From NCBI GenBank assembly GCA_001871195.1, contig MNXA01000024.1, positions 1 to 47,805 on the forward strand: a stretch of DNA of 47,805 nucleotides, read 5' to 3'. The notes beneath the pieces are model-generated. The model was not told the DNA's origin, searched no databases, and saw only the letters and a list, made by a program, of their open reading frames with translations. Numbering within the stretch: the stretch's first letter is position 1; the number at the start of each line of letters is the position of its first letter. Source of the DNA: Zetaproteobacteria bacterium CG1_02_55_237 (GTDB lineage: Bacteria > Pseudomonadota > Zetaproteobacteria > Mariprofundales > Mariprofundaceae). Positions 17,036 through 25,665 of the stretch are shown here, piece after piece. The position numbers were made by a program, and so were the translations under genes.

Positions 17036-17968
17036 ATGCTTCGTGCCTCAATCGACATTGGATCGAACACCTTCCGCATGCTGATTGCCCGTGCAGGTGA
17101 CAAACAGGCATGGGACACAGTGTATTACACACATCGCATCGTCCGCCTCGGCGAAGGGCTGCACCATACGGGTCGTTTGTCGGATGCAGGCATGGCGCGT
17201 GCGCTCAAGGCGATGAGCGAATTCGCCGCCATCATCCTCAGCCATGGCCTTGCCTTGGGTGATACACAAGCGGTGGCCACGGCCGCAATGCGCGAAGCGG
17301 CCAACGGGGAAGAATTCCGCCGGCAGATACTCGAAGAAACCGGCATCAACGTACGCATCATTGATGGTGACAGCGAGGCCACCATGTCGCTGGCAGGAGC
17401 CAGCGCGGTGCTGCATCGGGAAAGCCGCCGCGATATGCTGCTGTTCGATATCGGCGGCGGCAGTACGGAATTCGTGCGTGCTGCTGATGGGAAGCTGCAG
17501 GATGCCATCAGCCGCAAGCTTGGTGTGGTACGACTTGTGGAGGCACATTTACACAGTGATCCGCCCTCCCATGAAGATTATGCGGCCATGCTTGCCACTG
17601 CAGATGCGCATCTGGCCGAGGTGGAGGCACACTGGGGCGACGGACGCATTCCAGCACATCTGGTGGGTACAGCGGGAACCGTCACCACCCTGGCCGCCGT
17701 ACATCTCGATCTGTTTCCCTACGTGGTCGATAGGATCAACAACCATGTTATCAACTTTGATGAATTCTGCGCGCTGCGCGACCAGCTGCTTGGCATGACG
17801 CTGGCCGAGCGGCAAAAAGTACGTACCATTGAGCAGGGTCGTGCTGATCTGCTGATTGCCGGATTGGCTATTATTGAATCAATTTTCCTGCGCTGGAAGT
17901 ATCGCGAATTGTTTGTGGTGGATGCCGGTCTGCTTGAAGGTGCCTGGTTAAAGGCCTCGGCTCAATAA
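17036..17968 (+). CDS. Ppx/GppA-family phosphatase
   Basis: 310 residues from the ATG at 17036, which has AGGA five bases upstream. An upstream in-frame start at 16949 would overlap the carbonic anhydrase gene. The actin-like ATPase fold is shown by DIGSNTFRMLIARAG, LFDIGGGSTEFV and GTAGTVTTLAA. Family members hydrolyse polyphosphate and/or pppGpp. This is the short single-module form, without the C-terminal HD-like region of the long E. coli enzymes. It lies eight bases after the carbonic anhydrase gene and converges with the DUF374 gene. Confidence 0.93.
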   Translation: MLRASIDIGSNTFRMLIARAGDKQAWDTVYYTHRIVRLGEGLHHTGRLSDAGMARALKAMSEFAAIILSHGLALGDTQAVATAAMREAANGEEFRRQILEETGINVRIIDGDSEATMSLAGASAVLHRESRRDMLLFDIGGGSTEFVRAADGKLQDAISRKLGVVRLVEAHLHSDPPSHEDYAAMLATADAHLAEVEAHWGDGRIPAHLVGTAGTVTTLAAVHLDLFPYVVDRINNHVINFDEFCALRDQLLGMTLAERQKVRTIEQGRADLLIAGLAIIESIFLRWKYRELFVVDAGLLEGAWLKASAQ

Positions 17969-17972
17969 CTGC

Positions 17973-18632
17973 TCAGGAACCAACCTCGCCCGCCTGCTGA
18001 GACAGGAAAAAACCATCCGCACGTTGCTGCACCTCATCCATACCCTTCTGCACACGTGCCAGCGCCTCATCCATATCGTCATCCGAAGCAATGAAAAGCG
18101 GCTCGCCGTACACAAACACGCCGCGCGAAAAAGGCTGTGGAATGTAGAAGCGATCCCATGAGTTGGCCCGCCAGCAACGACTGGTGGCCCAGCAAATCGG
18201 CATCACCGGCAGGCCAGATTTCATAGCCAGTTGAATTGTGCCCTTCTGGACCACTTCGCGCGGTCCTTTCGGCCCGTCGGGCGTAATGCCGAGATGGCGC
18301 CGTTCATTTTTCACGGCGCGCAGCATTTTAAGCATGGCACGTGCACCACCACGGGTGGTTGAGCCGCGGACCGTATCCACACCGCACAGATTTAAAGTAT
18401 CTGAGATAAACCCACCGTCGCGATGCTCTGAGATCAACATATAGCCGTGCCATTTCGGGGTGATGCGCAACAGCATCAAAAGGCGGGCATGCCAGAAGGC
18501 ATGAATGCAGCGCTGGCTATCCTCAGGCCGATAGGGCACGCCGACGTCCTGCCAGCGAATGCTATAGCGTAAGAAAAGGTAAGCGATTCTGATCAGGCGC
18601 GGCACCAGCCAGATAACAAACCTGTCCTGCAA
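17973..18632 (-). CDS. DUF374 lysophospholipid acyltransferase-like protein
   Basis: 219 residues from a TTG at 18632; the start is uncertain because the nearest purine-rich site (GGGGGAGGG) is about 16 bases away. DUF374 features are seen: a hydrophobic N-terminus, SEHRDGGFIS, VRGSTTRGGARAML, GITPDGPKGPRE and LAMKSGLPVMPI. DUF374 includes LpxJ, a secondary lipid A acyltransferase described in epsilonproteobacteria. Its place just after msbA supports a role in lipid A or phospholipid acylation at the inner membrane. Last gene of the export operon. Confidence 0.85.
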   Translation of the reverse strand: MQDRFVIWLVPRLIRIAYLFLRYSIRWQDVGVPYRPEDSQRCIHAFWHARLLMLLRITPKWHGYMLISEHRDGGFISDTLNLCGVDTVRGSTTRGGARAMLKMLRAVKNERRHLGITPDGPKGPREVVQKGTIQLAMKSGLPVMPICWATSRCWRANSWDRFYIPQPFSRGVFVYGEPLFIASDDDMDEALARVQKGMDEVQQRADGFFLSQQAGEVGS

Positions 18633-18644
18633 GGAAAGGCTGAT

Positions 18645-20459
18645 TCAGCCCTCCCCCGCCGGGGATGCTTGTGCTTCGGAATCCGCTTCCGCCTGCACAT
18701 CCTGCTGCGCTTCCAATTGGGATTCGAACTGCATGTGATACAGCTCGCCGTACAGCCCACCCCGGACAATCAGCTCATCGTGCGTGCCGATCTGCGCCAC
18801 ATTTCCACCCTCCAGCACGACGATGCGGCTGGCATGCCGGATGGTGGAAAGCCGATGCGCAATCACGATCACCGTCCGACCATGCATCAGCCTATCAATC
18901 GCCTGCTGCACCAGACGCTCGGATTCTGTATCCAGCGCGCTGGTCGCCTCATCGAGAATCAGGATCGGCGCGTCCTTGAGCAGTGCGCGGGCCAAGGACA
19001 AGCGTTGCCTCTGCCCACCGGAGAGAATCACGCCGCGCTCACCAACCAGCGTGTCGTAGCCTTCCGGCAGCGCTGTAATGAAATCATGCGCATTGGCCGC
19101 TTTCGCCACAGCCTCGATATCCTTCTGCCGCGAGGCGTCCAGACCGTAGGCGATATTGTTTCTCACTGTATCGTTAAACAGCACGATTTCCTGCGTCACC
19201 ATGGCCATCTGGCTGCGTAGCGAAGCCTGGGTAAGCCTGCGCACATCCTGCCCGTCGATCAGCACAGCTCCACCGGACACATCCATAAAGCGCGGTACCA
19301 GATTAACCAGTGAAGTTTTGCCTGCACCACTGCGCCCCACCAGTGCCACGACTTCGCCCCGCATCACCTCAAAACTTACATCTCGCAGGACAGGCGCATC
19401 AGTATTGGGATATTGCAGGCCGACACGGTCAAAACAAACGCTGCGCGAAAAATCATTCAGAATCTTGGCATCAGCAGCATCTTCCACGGCGACCCGTTCA
19501 TCGAGAATATCAAACAAGCGCTCGGCAGCGGCCAAGCCCTGCTGAATTTCATTATTCGCCCTTGAGAGTCGCTTCACCGGTTCATACAACATTATCAGCG
19601 CAGCCAGAAAGGAAACCAGCGTACCGGCTGTGGTCTGCCCGGAAGCCACCCGCATGCCCCCATAAAGCAGGACGCCGGCAATACCGAAACCGGCGAGCAG
19701 CTCCATGATAGGGAAAGACAATGCCTGCACGCGAATCATACGCAACTGGTGGAAAAGGAAATCGCCGGTCAGCCGACGGAAACGACTGCGCTCATAATCT
19801 TCCATGCCGAAAGCCTTGACCACACGGATACCACCGACCGTTTCCTCCACCAGACTGGACATCTCTCCCATCGATACCTGTCCGTCGAAGCTGGCATGGC
19901 GCATGCGTTTTCCGAAACGGGCAATCGGGTATATCACCAGCGGGAATACCAGCATGGCAATCACGGCCAGCATCCATTCCTGATAAAACACCACGCCGAG
20001 AAGAAAAACGATGCTGACCGAATCGCGCATCAGCGCCGTCACCGAAGTGCTGACTGCAGCCTGCACCAGCGTCACATCGTAGGATATGCGGGCCAGCATC
20101 TCGCCCACCTTGCGATGTGCAAAAAACTCCAGCGACTGGTAGGTCAGCTGATCGTAAATGCGATTGCGCAAATCATAAATCACCCGCTGGCCGACATGCC
20201 CCATGAGCGTGGCCTGACCGTAGTAGGCCACGCCCTTGATGATATAAAGCACAATCACCAACAGTGGAATCAGATATATCAGCTCCGGATTCTTGCCCGA
20301 CAGCGCCTCATCCAGCGCAGGCTGCAAGGCCCATGCCGTTGCCGCAGTACAGGCAGCAAGAATCACCATGCATCCCATGGCAAGCGCAACACGCCCGCGA
20401 TAGGGCTTAAGAAATTCCAGAAGACGAAGGTAAAGCTGCATGGAAGTCGGCTTGCTCAT
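18645..20459 (-). CDS. msbA: MsbA-type lipid A flippase (ABC permease–ATPase)
   Basis: 604 residues, a half-transporter that dimerises. About residues 20–320 contain six membrane helices; about 345–585 hold the ATPase with Walker A (GRSGAGKTSL), signature LSGGQRQRLSLARALLKDAP, Walker B ILILDEATSALD and the switch histidine in VIAHRLSTI. It flips lipid A-core across the inner membrane at the expense of ATP. The start overlaps the amidase stop by four bases. Unusually it sits inside a polysaccharide export operon, so transport of another lipid-linked glycan is also possible. Confidence 0.92.
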   Translation of the reverse strand: MSKPTSMQLYLRLLEFLKPYRGRVALAMGCMVILAACTAATAWALQPALDEALSGKNPELIYLIPLLVIVLYIIKGVAYYGQATLMGHVGQRVIYDLRNRIYDQLTYQSLEFFAHRKVGEMLARISYDVTLVQAAVSTSVTALMRDSVSIVFLLGVVFYQEWMLAVIAMLVFPLVIYPIARFGKRMRHASFDGQVSMGEMSSLVEETVGGIRVVKAFGMEDYERSRFRRLTGDFLFHQLRMIRVQALSFPIMELLAGFGIAGVLLYGGMRVASGQTTAGTLVSFLAALIMLYEPVKRLSRANNEIQQGLAAAERLFDILDERVAVEDAADAKILNDFSRSVCFDRVGLQYPNTDAPVLRDVSFEVMRGEVVALVGRSGAGKTSLVNLVPRFMDVSGGAVLIDGQDVRRLTQASLRSQMAMVTQEIVLFNDTVRNNIAYGLDASRQKDIEAVAKAANAHDFITALPEGYDTLVGERGVILSGGQRQRLSLARALLKDAPILILDEATSALDTESERLVQQAIDRLMHGRTVIVIAHRLSTIRHASRIVVLEGGNVAQIGTHDELIVRGGLYGELYHMQFESQLEAQQDVQAEADSEAQASPAGEG

Positions 20460-21688
20460 GTCGTCGGCTGCCCGGGGGATGTGCGGCGCAGCGCAGAACG
20501 ATCCCCGCTCCTGCTCTGACCGATCTGCGTAGGCGGCAGCCTCCCCTGCTCTTTCAGGAAGGTGCGGCTGGCATCAAGCAGTGCGGCAGCCAAGCGATCC
20601 TGATGCGCTGGGCTGCGCAACAGGCGTTCCCGATCAGGATTGGAGATATAATCCAGTTCCACCAGTACGCTGGGTATTTCGGCTGCCGTGAGCACGACAA
20701 ATCGGGCGTGTTTGGGGGCATCGTATTTCACCGGTCCGACCTGACCGATGTGCCTGATAATCTGCTCAGCCAGCATCTCGGCACTATTAAGGCTGTCACG
20801 CTTGATCAGATCAGCAAGAATGCTTTGCACCAGCGGGTCCTCGACCTCTCCTGGCATCACACCACCCACCGCATCGGAACTGTTTTCTTTCTTTGCCAAG
20901 AGCGCCGCAACCCGATCGGAAGCACCCTTCTCCGATAAGGTATATACGCTTGCGCCGGAAACCTTACGCTGTTTTACCGCATCGGCATGGATGCTGATCA
21001 TCAGATCTGCCTTGGCCGCGCGGGCTATAGCCACTCGCTTCTTAAGGGCCAGAAAATAATCACCTCGCCGGGTCAGCACGGCCCGCATGCCGGGTGTTTT
21101 ATTAATGGATTCGGCAAAGCGCAAGGCTACAGCCAGGGTGATATCCTTCTCCCGGATACGATGCGGCCCGGAAGCACCGGGATCCTCCCCGCCATGCCCG
21201 GCATCTACAGCAATCACAATCGTCTTTTGTTTGGCTTCAGAGGCCCGCGCAACCACCTTCTTCTCCTCATCGACCGAACGCATCAGATCAATGACCAGAC
21301 GATAGGGCTTACCCTGCATGGGCTTGAGCAAAAAAGAGCGAATCTGCACCTTTTCCCGCACATCCATCACCAGCCGCAGGGTGCCGGGATTGGGTTTGCC
21401 GTAGCGCACCGCAGCCAGCACCGGATCATTCTTTTCAAAACCATCGAGGCTGGCGCGCAATTCAGCACCTTTGATATCCACCACCACTCGCTCAGGGTTA
21501 GGCAGGCTATAGGCACGGTATTCGACCCCTGCACTCAGGTCGAGAACTGCCCGGGTATGGTCGGGAGCCGTCCAGAAGCGCGCCTCCTTGATAAGCGGAG
21601 TCGCAGCAAAACTGATAGAAACGCCGCCTGCCATCAGACAGAGAACAAGCAAAATGGTGGAATATATAGCCCTATGCATAAGGTTCAC
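20456..21688 (-). CDS. amiC: N-acetylmuramoyl-L-alanine amidase (AmiC-like)
   Basis: About 410 residues; GTG at 21688 overlaps the upstream stop (GTGA), and an ATG at 21679 is an alternative. A signal peptide ends SFAATP. An AMIN domain (about 33–140, EARFWTAPDHTRAVLDLSAG) is followed by an Amidase_3 zinc domain (about 155–385: DAGHGGEDPGASG, RIREKDITLAVA, MISIHADA, VELDYISNPDRE). It cleaves the amide bond between MurNAc and the stem peptide in the periplasm. AmiC-type enzymes normally separate daughter cells; here it is locked between an O-antigen ligase-like gene and msbA, suggesting local wall opening for the export machine. Confidence 0.93.
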   Translation of the reverse strand: MNLMHRAIYSTILLVLCLMAGGVSISFAATPLIKEARFWTAPDHTRAVLDLSAGVEYRAYSLPNPERVVVDIKGAELRASLDGFEKNDPVLAAVRYGKPNPGTLRLVMDVREKVQIRSFLLKPMQGKPYRLVIDLMRSVDEEKKVVARASEAKQKTIVIAVDAGHGGEDPGASGPHRIREKDITLAVALRFAESINKTPGMRAVLTRRGDYFLALKKRVAIARAAKADLMISIHADAVKQRKVSGASVYTLSEKGASDRVAALLAKKENSSDAVGGVMPGEVEDPLVQSILADLIKRDSLNSAEMLAEQIIRHIGQVGPVKYDAPKHARFVVLTAAEIPSVLVELDYISNPDRERLLRSPAHQDRLAAALLDASRTFLKEQGRLPPTQIGQSRSGDRSALRRTSPGQPTT

Positions 21689-23133
21689 ACCCGAACTGCA
21701 TCAACAGGCTCATCGCCTTTGGTCTGTGCTTCAGATTCGGCTTCACGTTCCTGATCCTGCTCCTGAATCAGCAAAGCCGCCACCAGCAAACCAAGCAAAA
21801 TCATTAGCGGCTCCATAATACGCACGATAATAAAGGTATTGGAACCAAGGGCATGAAACAACAGGCCACCAAAACCACATAGTACCCCCAGCGACATTCC
21901 CCGCATACGCTCATCACTTAAATGACGATGGCATATCTTGAGCAATACCCACATGCGCCGCACCCACCAGAGAAACATAATCAGACCAATGATCCCGGTC
22001 TCTGAAAGAACACGCGGATATTGCGCATCCATAAACCTGCCTCCGGTCACACCAACGCCAAGCAAAGGATGCCGGGGCAGATCTATAGTAATCACTTTCA
22101 CCCAGGCTTCGAGGCGTTCGCTGGTTGAGGTATCAATGCGCGCCCCTGCCAGCGCAATCTGCCCTGCTTCTTCAGGCTGCTCGAAGGTAAACATCACCCT
22201 GTCTACAATGTTTTTAGGTACGATAAAGGGTGCCAGACTCAAGGCGGCCAGACAAAGCCCGACCAACAGGCGTTTGTGATCAGAGAATATAATAAACAGC
22301 ACGATCATCATCAAGAAAGCCAGATATGATGTTCTTGATTCGGTAAAGGCGAGCGGAATCAAGATCAGCATCAATAAGGCTCCCCAATACCAGCGTTTAG
22401 CCGAATCGACCTCATAAAGAAACATACCCATAACCACTGAGAACATCAGCACCAGATATCCACCAAAGGAGTTGGGCTCTCCCATCTCACCCTCAAACGG
22501 GGCAGATACTCGCTCTCCACCCGGTATCTGCGCAATTCCCAACAGGCAAACGACAACGCAGGTGAATAGCATGACATTCATATAACGATGAATAGCTTCC
22601 TTATCGTGAATCTGATTGATGATCATGTAGAACAGCACAAAATATTCGAGATACTTTAGCACAAAGAAGAAACCGTACAGACCAACGCGTCCGGAATAAA
22701 ATCCGGCCACCGTCGCCAAAACAGTAATCAAAAAATACCAGGCAATGGGCTGATTAATGGGCGTATTGCGCACCGCGCCCAGTTCCTTGTACACCGCCAT
22801 GCGGAACATCCAAGTGAGACAAATGACCGTAAGCTGCAAATCGTCCAGCCTGAGCGTCACACCTCGCGAGGATGTGGCTGTATCGGCTCCAGTAATTGCA
22901 TCGCCGCCGAATTGAAGCTCCGGAGAAAGCAAAGTGGACAATATCAGCAAATACAATGTTAGTTCGACACTGGTAAATGCCACCAAAGCGACCATCAGAG
23001 AGGCAGATACCAGCAATCCCAGACGCATCGGTTCAGGCGCAATCGCATACGCTGCCAGCAAGAGAAGTGTCGTCGAAACCAGCGTGAGCAACACAGCGGG
23101 AGGAACGTGCACACGAATGGTTAGTGATCTCAT
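21685..23133 (-). CDS. O-antigen ligase/polymerase-like membrane protein
   Basis: 482 residues with about ten to twelve hydrophobic helices, such as VPPAVLLTLVSTTLLLLAAY and LYGFFFVLKYLEYFVLFYMI. A large periplasmic loop (about 300–375) carries the Wzy_C-type stretch ERLEAWVKVI...HPLLGVGVTGG. The polar C-terminal tail is rich in Glu and Gln. Members either polymerise repeat units (Wzy) or transfer glycans to lipid A or protein (WaaL/PglL). The coupling to Wza and Wzc homologues favours polymerase or ligase action on the exported polymer. Both ends overlap neighbours by four bases. Confidence 0.87.
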   Translation of the reverse strand: MRSLTIRVHVPPAVLLTLVSTTLLLLAAYAIAPEPMRLGLLVSASLMVALVAFTSVELTLYLLILSTLLSPELQFGGDAITGADTATSSRGVTLRLDDLQLTVICLTWMFRMAVYKELGAVRNTPINQPIAWYFLITVLATVAGFYSGRVGLYGFFFVLKYLEYFVLFYMIINQIHDKEAIHRYMNVMLFTCVVVCLLGIAQIPGGERVSAPFEGEMGEPNSFGGYLVLMFSVVMGMFLYEVDSAKRWYWGALLMLILIPLAFTESRTSYLAFLMMIVLFIIFSDHKRLLVGLCLAALSLAPFIVPKNIVDRVMFTFEQPEEAGQIALAGARIDTSTSERLEAWVKVITIDLPRHPLLGVGVTGGRFMDAQYPRVLSETGIIGLIMFLWWVRRMWVLLKICHRHLSDERMRGMSLGVLCGFGGLLFHALGSNTFIIVRIMEPLMILLGLLVAALLIQEQDQEREAESEAQTKGDEPVDAVRV

Positions 23134-23360
23134 CGTTTAGGGGGCAATAATCCGCTTTCTTTTAACTTGTTGTAGGTCTCAAAATCGCTGCGAAGCTGAT
23201 CAAGAGGTACGTACTGCTCGTTAAGGGTTCCCTGCAAATCTTCACCACATTGCCGCACTGAAACAGCGACCAGCGCTGCAAGCATACTGATCATTGATAC
23301 CACCACAATGCGTCTCCGCCTGCGCTTTTTGAACCGCAGGTGATCCAATTGTCGCTGCAT
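23130..23360 (-). CDS. Small single-pass membrane protein, unknown
   Basis: 76 residues. A very basic N-terminus (RFKKRRRRR) precedes one membrane helix (IVVVSMISMLAALVAVSV), then a short soluble tail (DLQGTLNEQYVPLDQLRSDF). By charge it should be N-in, C-out. Its ATG follows the kinase TAG with no gap, and its TGA overlaps the next ATG by four bases, so it is translated with them and is likely real despite its size. I do not recognise a family. It may be an accessory subunit of the export or polymerisation complex. Confidence 0.75.
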   Translation of the reverse strand: MQRQLDHLRFKKRRRRRIVVVSMISMLAALVAVSVRQCGEDLQGTLNEQYVPLDQLRSDFETYNKLKESGLLPPKR

Positions 23361-25664
23361 CTACTTTTTAAACTTCCGCAACAGAGCATACACCTGCTCT
23401 ATCGCGTAGTTACTGACAAATTTGATTACTTTGCGGACCTCATCATTGGCTTGATCAAGCCAGTTGTCGTGCTTCCCCTTGCTGTCGCCATATGCATATG
23501 CATAGGTTTTAGAGACCTTATACTTGGAAAAATCGGGCGACAACTCGCCACGAACACCATTCAATACAATGCCTATCACTGTGCCCCCCACAGCCTCAAT
23601 CCCCGTTTTCACACGCTTCAATGCGCTGCGCACAACCGAACCTATATGGTAAACCAGCAACACGCCATCCACTTTGGTTGCCAGCACCGAGGCGTCCGTT
23701 GTATGCAGCAATGGAGGCATATCCAAAATAACCATATCGTAATCTTCGCGTGCCTGCACAAGAAACTGGTCCATCACTGGCGTCGCGAGCAAACCCGCCG
23801 GATTTGTGGCTTGTCTGCCGCATGTCATAATATCCAGCTGATCAAGACCCGGGGTCATGAGCGCCTGATCCACACCAAAATCACCCAACAGCACATCGGA
23901 TATGTGCCGCACCGCATCCTGCCAGGGAATTTGACCCAACAGGTATTCACTCAGACCAGGCTCCCGATCAAGCCCGAAAGTCTTGTGCTGCATCGGCTTA
24001 TGCATATCCCCATCAATCAACAGTACCCGAGCTCCCTGCTGCGCGTACACAATCGCCAGATTGGATGCCACCGTACTTTTGCCTTCCTGCATGGTAGAAC
24101 TGCTGACCAGAACAACGCGGTTTTCTCCCGACTTCGAAAACATTAAGTTGGTTCGCAGGCTGCGATAGGCTTCGGAAATCGTAGATGGTGGTGCAAAATG
24201 CGTTACCAGCCGTATTTGTCGCTCCAGCTCGTGTCCGCTGGTAGCAAGACCCTGCACACCTGAAAACAACTGTGCGGCCTCATCACGCGCCAAATTAGGA
24301 ACAAAGCCGACAACCGACGACCCAATATAACTCTCCACTTCCTCGATAGTCCCCACCGAGCTATCCATCGCCTCGATAATAAGTGCGATGATCAGACCTA
24401 ACACCAGTCCTAAAATAATCCCCGCCACAGCTGTCTGAGTGGTACGCGCCGGGTTTATTCGAACGTGTGAAACCAGGGCAGGCCTCACCAGACTTACTTC
24501 CTCTACCTTTTCAGCCTCTTTGATCTGCACTTCCTGAAATTTCCCTTCCAGGACCGTGTACAATTGCTCGTTGGTGACGACCTGACGTTCCAGTCGGCGC
24601 ATTAATAGTTCCTGCTCGGGCACATCACGGTAGCGCAGCGCAGTCTCTTCCATGCTCTGCTGTATATTGACCATTCTCAACTTAATCTGTGCAGCTTGCT
24701 TTTTCAGCTCATCCACCATACTGACCAAAACATCATTACCCTGGGTTTGCAAATCTTTAATCGCGGGGTGCTCATCCGTGAAATCGGTCGCAAGCTCGGT
24801 CCGCTTCACGGCCATCGCAACCAGCCTGGCATTCAACTGGGTAAAGTATGGGCTAACCGGATCATCAACCGATACCGGCTTGTAGTCCCACGGCCCCTTA
24901 TTCATACGCTCCTGAAGCTTGGTCATGGCAAACTCGACTATATTCAGTTGCAAGGCCTGTTTCCTGTATTGATCCTCCTGCTCGGATCCAATTCTGGACA
25001 AGGCGGCCGACCCTCGCCCCGCCATCAGGGATTTGTTTTCCTCGCGAAAAGTACGCACTGCGTCCTCAGCCTTTTTCAGGCGATCGCTTACTACCTTAAG
25101 CTGCAACTGAATAAATCGCTTGGCCTCGGTGACACGCTTGTTCTTCTCCTCGATATTAAGCTGGCGAAACTCCTCGGCGACAGTCTGCGCCAGATCACGG
25201 GCAAACTCAGGGCTGCCCGAGGTGGTTGTGATATTAATAATGCCGCTTGCACCTTCCTGTTTGGCCTCAATATTATTTTTGAGACCGAGAATCTTATCCA
25301 TATAGACGGCATTTTTACGAATATCGGCATCCGACAAATTCTCGGGAATCATCCCCATGCGCCGGGCCACCCTTTCCATGAGAAAATAGGATTTAATCAG
25401 TGCAAGCTGGGTACCCATGTCATCCACAGCGCTGAAGGCAATGCTTTGCATCATCAGCCCGGTCATATCCGTTGATTTTTCTATCCTCACCGAGGTATTG
25501 GAGGAATATAGTGCCGGTGGCTGGTTCATCCAGGTGAACAACCAGCTAAAACTCCCCAGTGCAAGCGCGCAAAACAGGATCACTTCGCGTCGACGAAGGA
25601 TAATATTCCAGTATTCCTCCAGATTCAGTTCATAACTGGCGGTTGTGCTGATCGGGTTTGCCAT
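23361..25664 (-). CDS. Wzc-type polysaccharide co-polymerase and BY-kinase
   Basis: 767 residues. A Wzz-like chain-length domain with first membrane helix (about 27–47) is followed by long periplasmic helices (about 170–400), a second helix (about 408–430, AVAGIILGLVLGLIIALIIE) and a cytoplasmic tyrosine kinase: Walker A SSSTMQEGKST (about 520), Walker A' LLIDGDMHKP (about 548), Walker B VILDMPPLL (about 645). A short C-terminal tyrosine cluster (YKVSKTYAYAYGD) is the likely autophosphorylation site and is followed by a basic tail. It sets polymer length and gates Wza-type export. It begins one base after the Wza-fusion stop. No partner phosphatase gene is present in the window. Confidence 0.92.
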   Translation of the reverse strand: MANPISTTASYELNLEEYWNIILRRREVILFCALALGSFSWLFTWMNQPPALYSSNTSVRIEKSTDMTGLMMQSIAFSAVDDMGTQLALIKSYFLMERVARRMGMIPENLSDADIRKNAVYMDKILGLKNNIEAKQEGASGIINITTTSGSPEFARDLAQTVAEEFRQLNIEEKNKRVTEAKRFIQLQLKVVSDRLKKAEDAVRTFREENKSLMAGRGSAALSRIGSEQEDQYRKQALQLNIVEFAMTKLQERMNKGPWDYKPVSVDDPVSPYFTQLNARLVAMAVKRTELATDFTDEHPAIKDLQTQGNDVLVSMVDELKKQAAQIKLRMVNIQQSMEETALRYRDVPEQELLMRRLERQVVTNEQLYTVLEGKFQEVQIKEAEKVEEVSLVRPALVSHVRINPARTTQTAVAGIILGLVLGLIIALIIEAMDSSVGTIEEVESYIGSSVVGFVPNLARDEAAQLFSGVQGLATSGHELERQIRLVTHFAPPSTISEAYRSLRTNLMFSKSGENRVVLVSSSTMQEGKSTVASNLAIVYAQQGARVLLIDGDMHKPMQHKTFGLDREPGLSEYLLGQIPWQDAVRHISDVLLGDFGVDQALMTPGLDQLDIMTCGRQATNPAGLLATPVMDQFLVQAREDYDMVILDMPPLLHTTDASVLATKVDGVLLVYHIGSVVRSALKRVKTGIEAVGGTVIGIVLNGVRGELSPDFSKYKVSKTYAYAYGDSKGKHDNWLDQANDEVRKVIKFVSNYAIEQVYALLRKFKK

Positions 25665-25665
25665 A

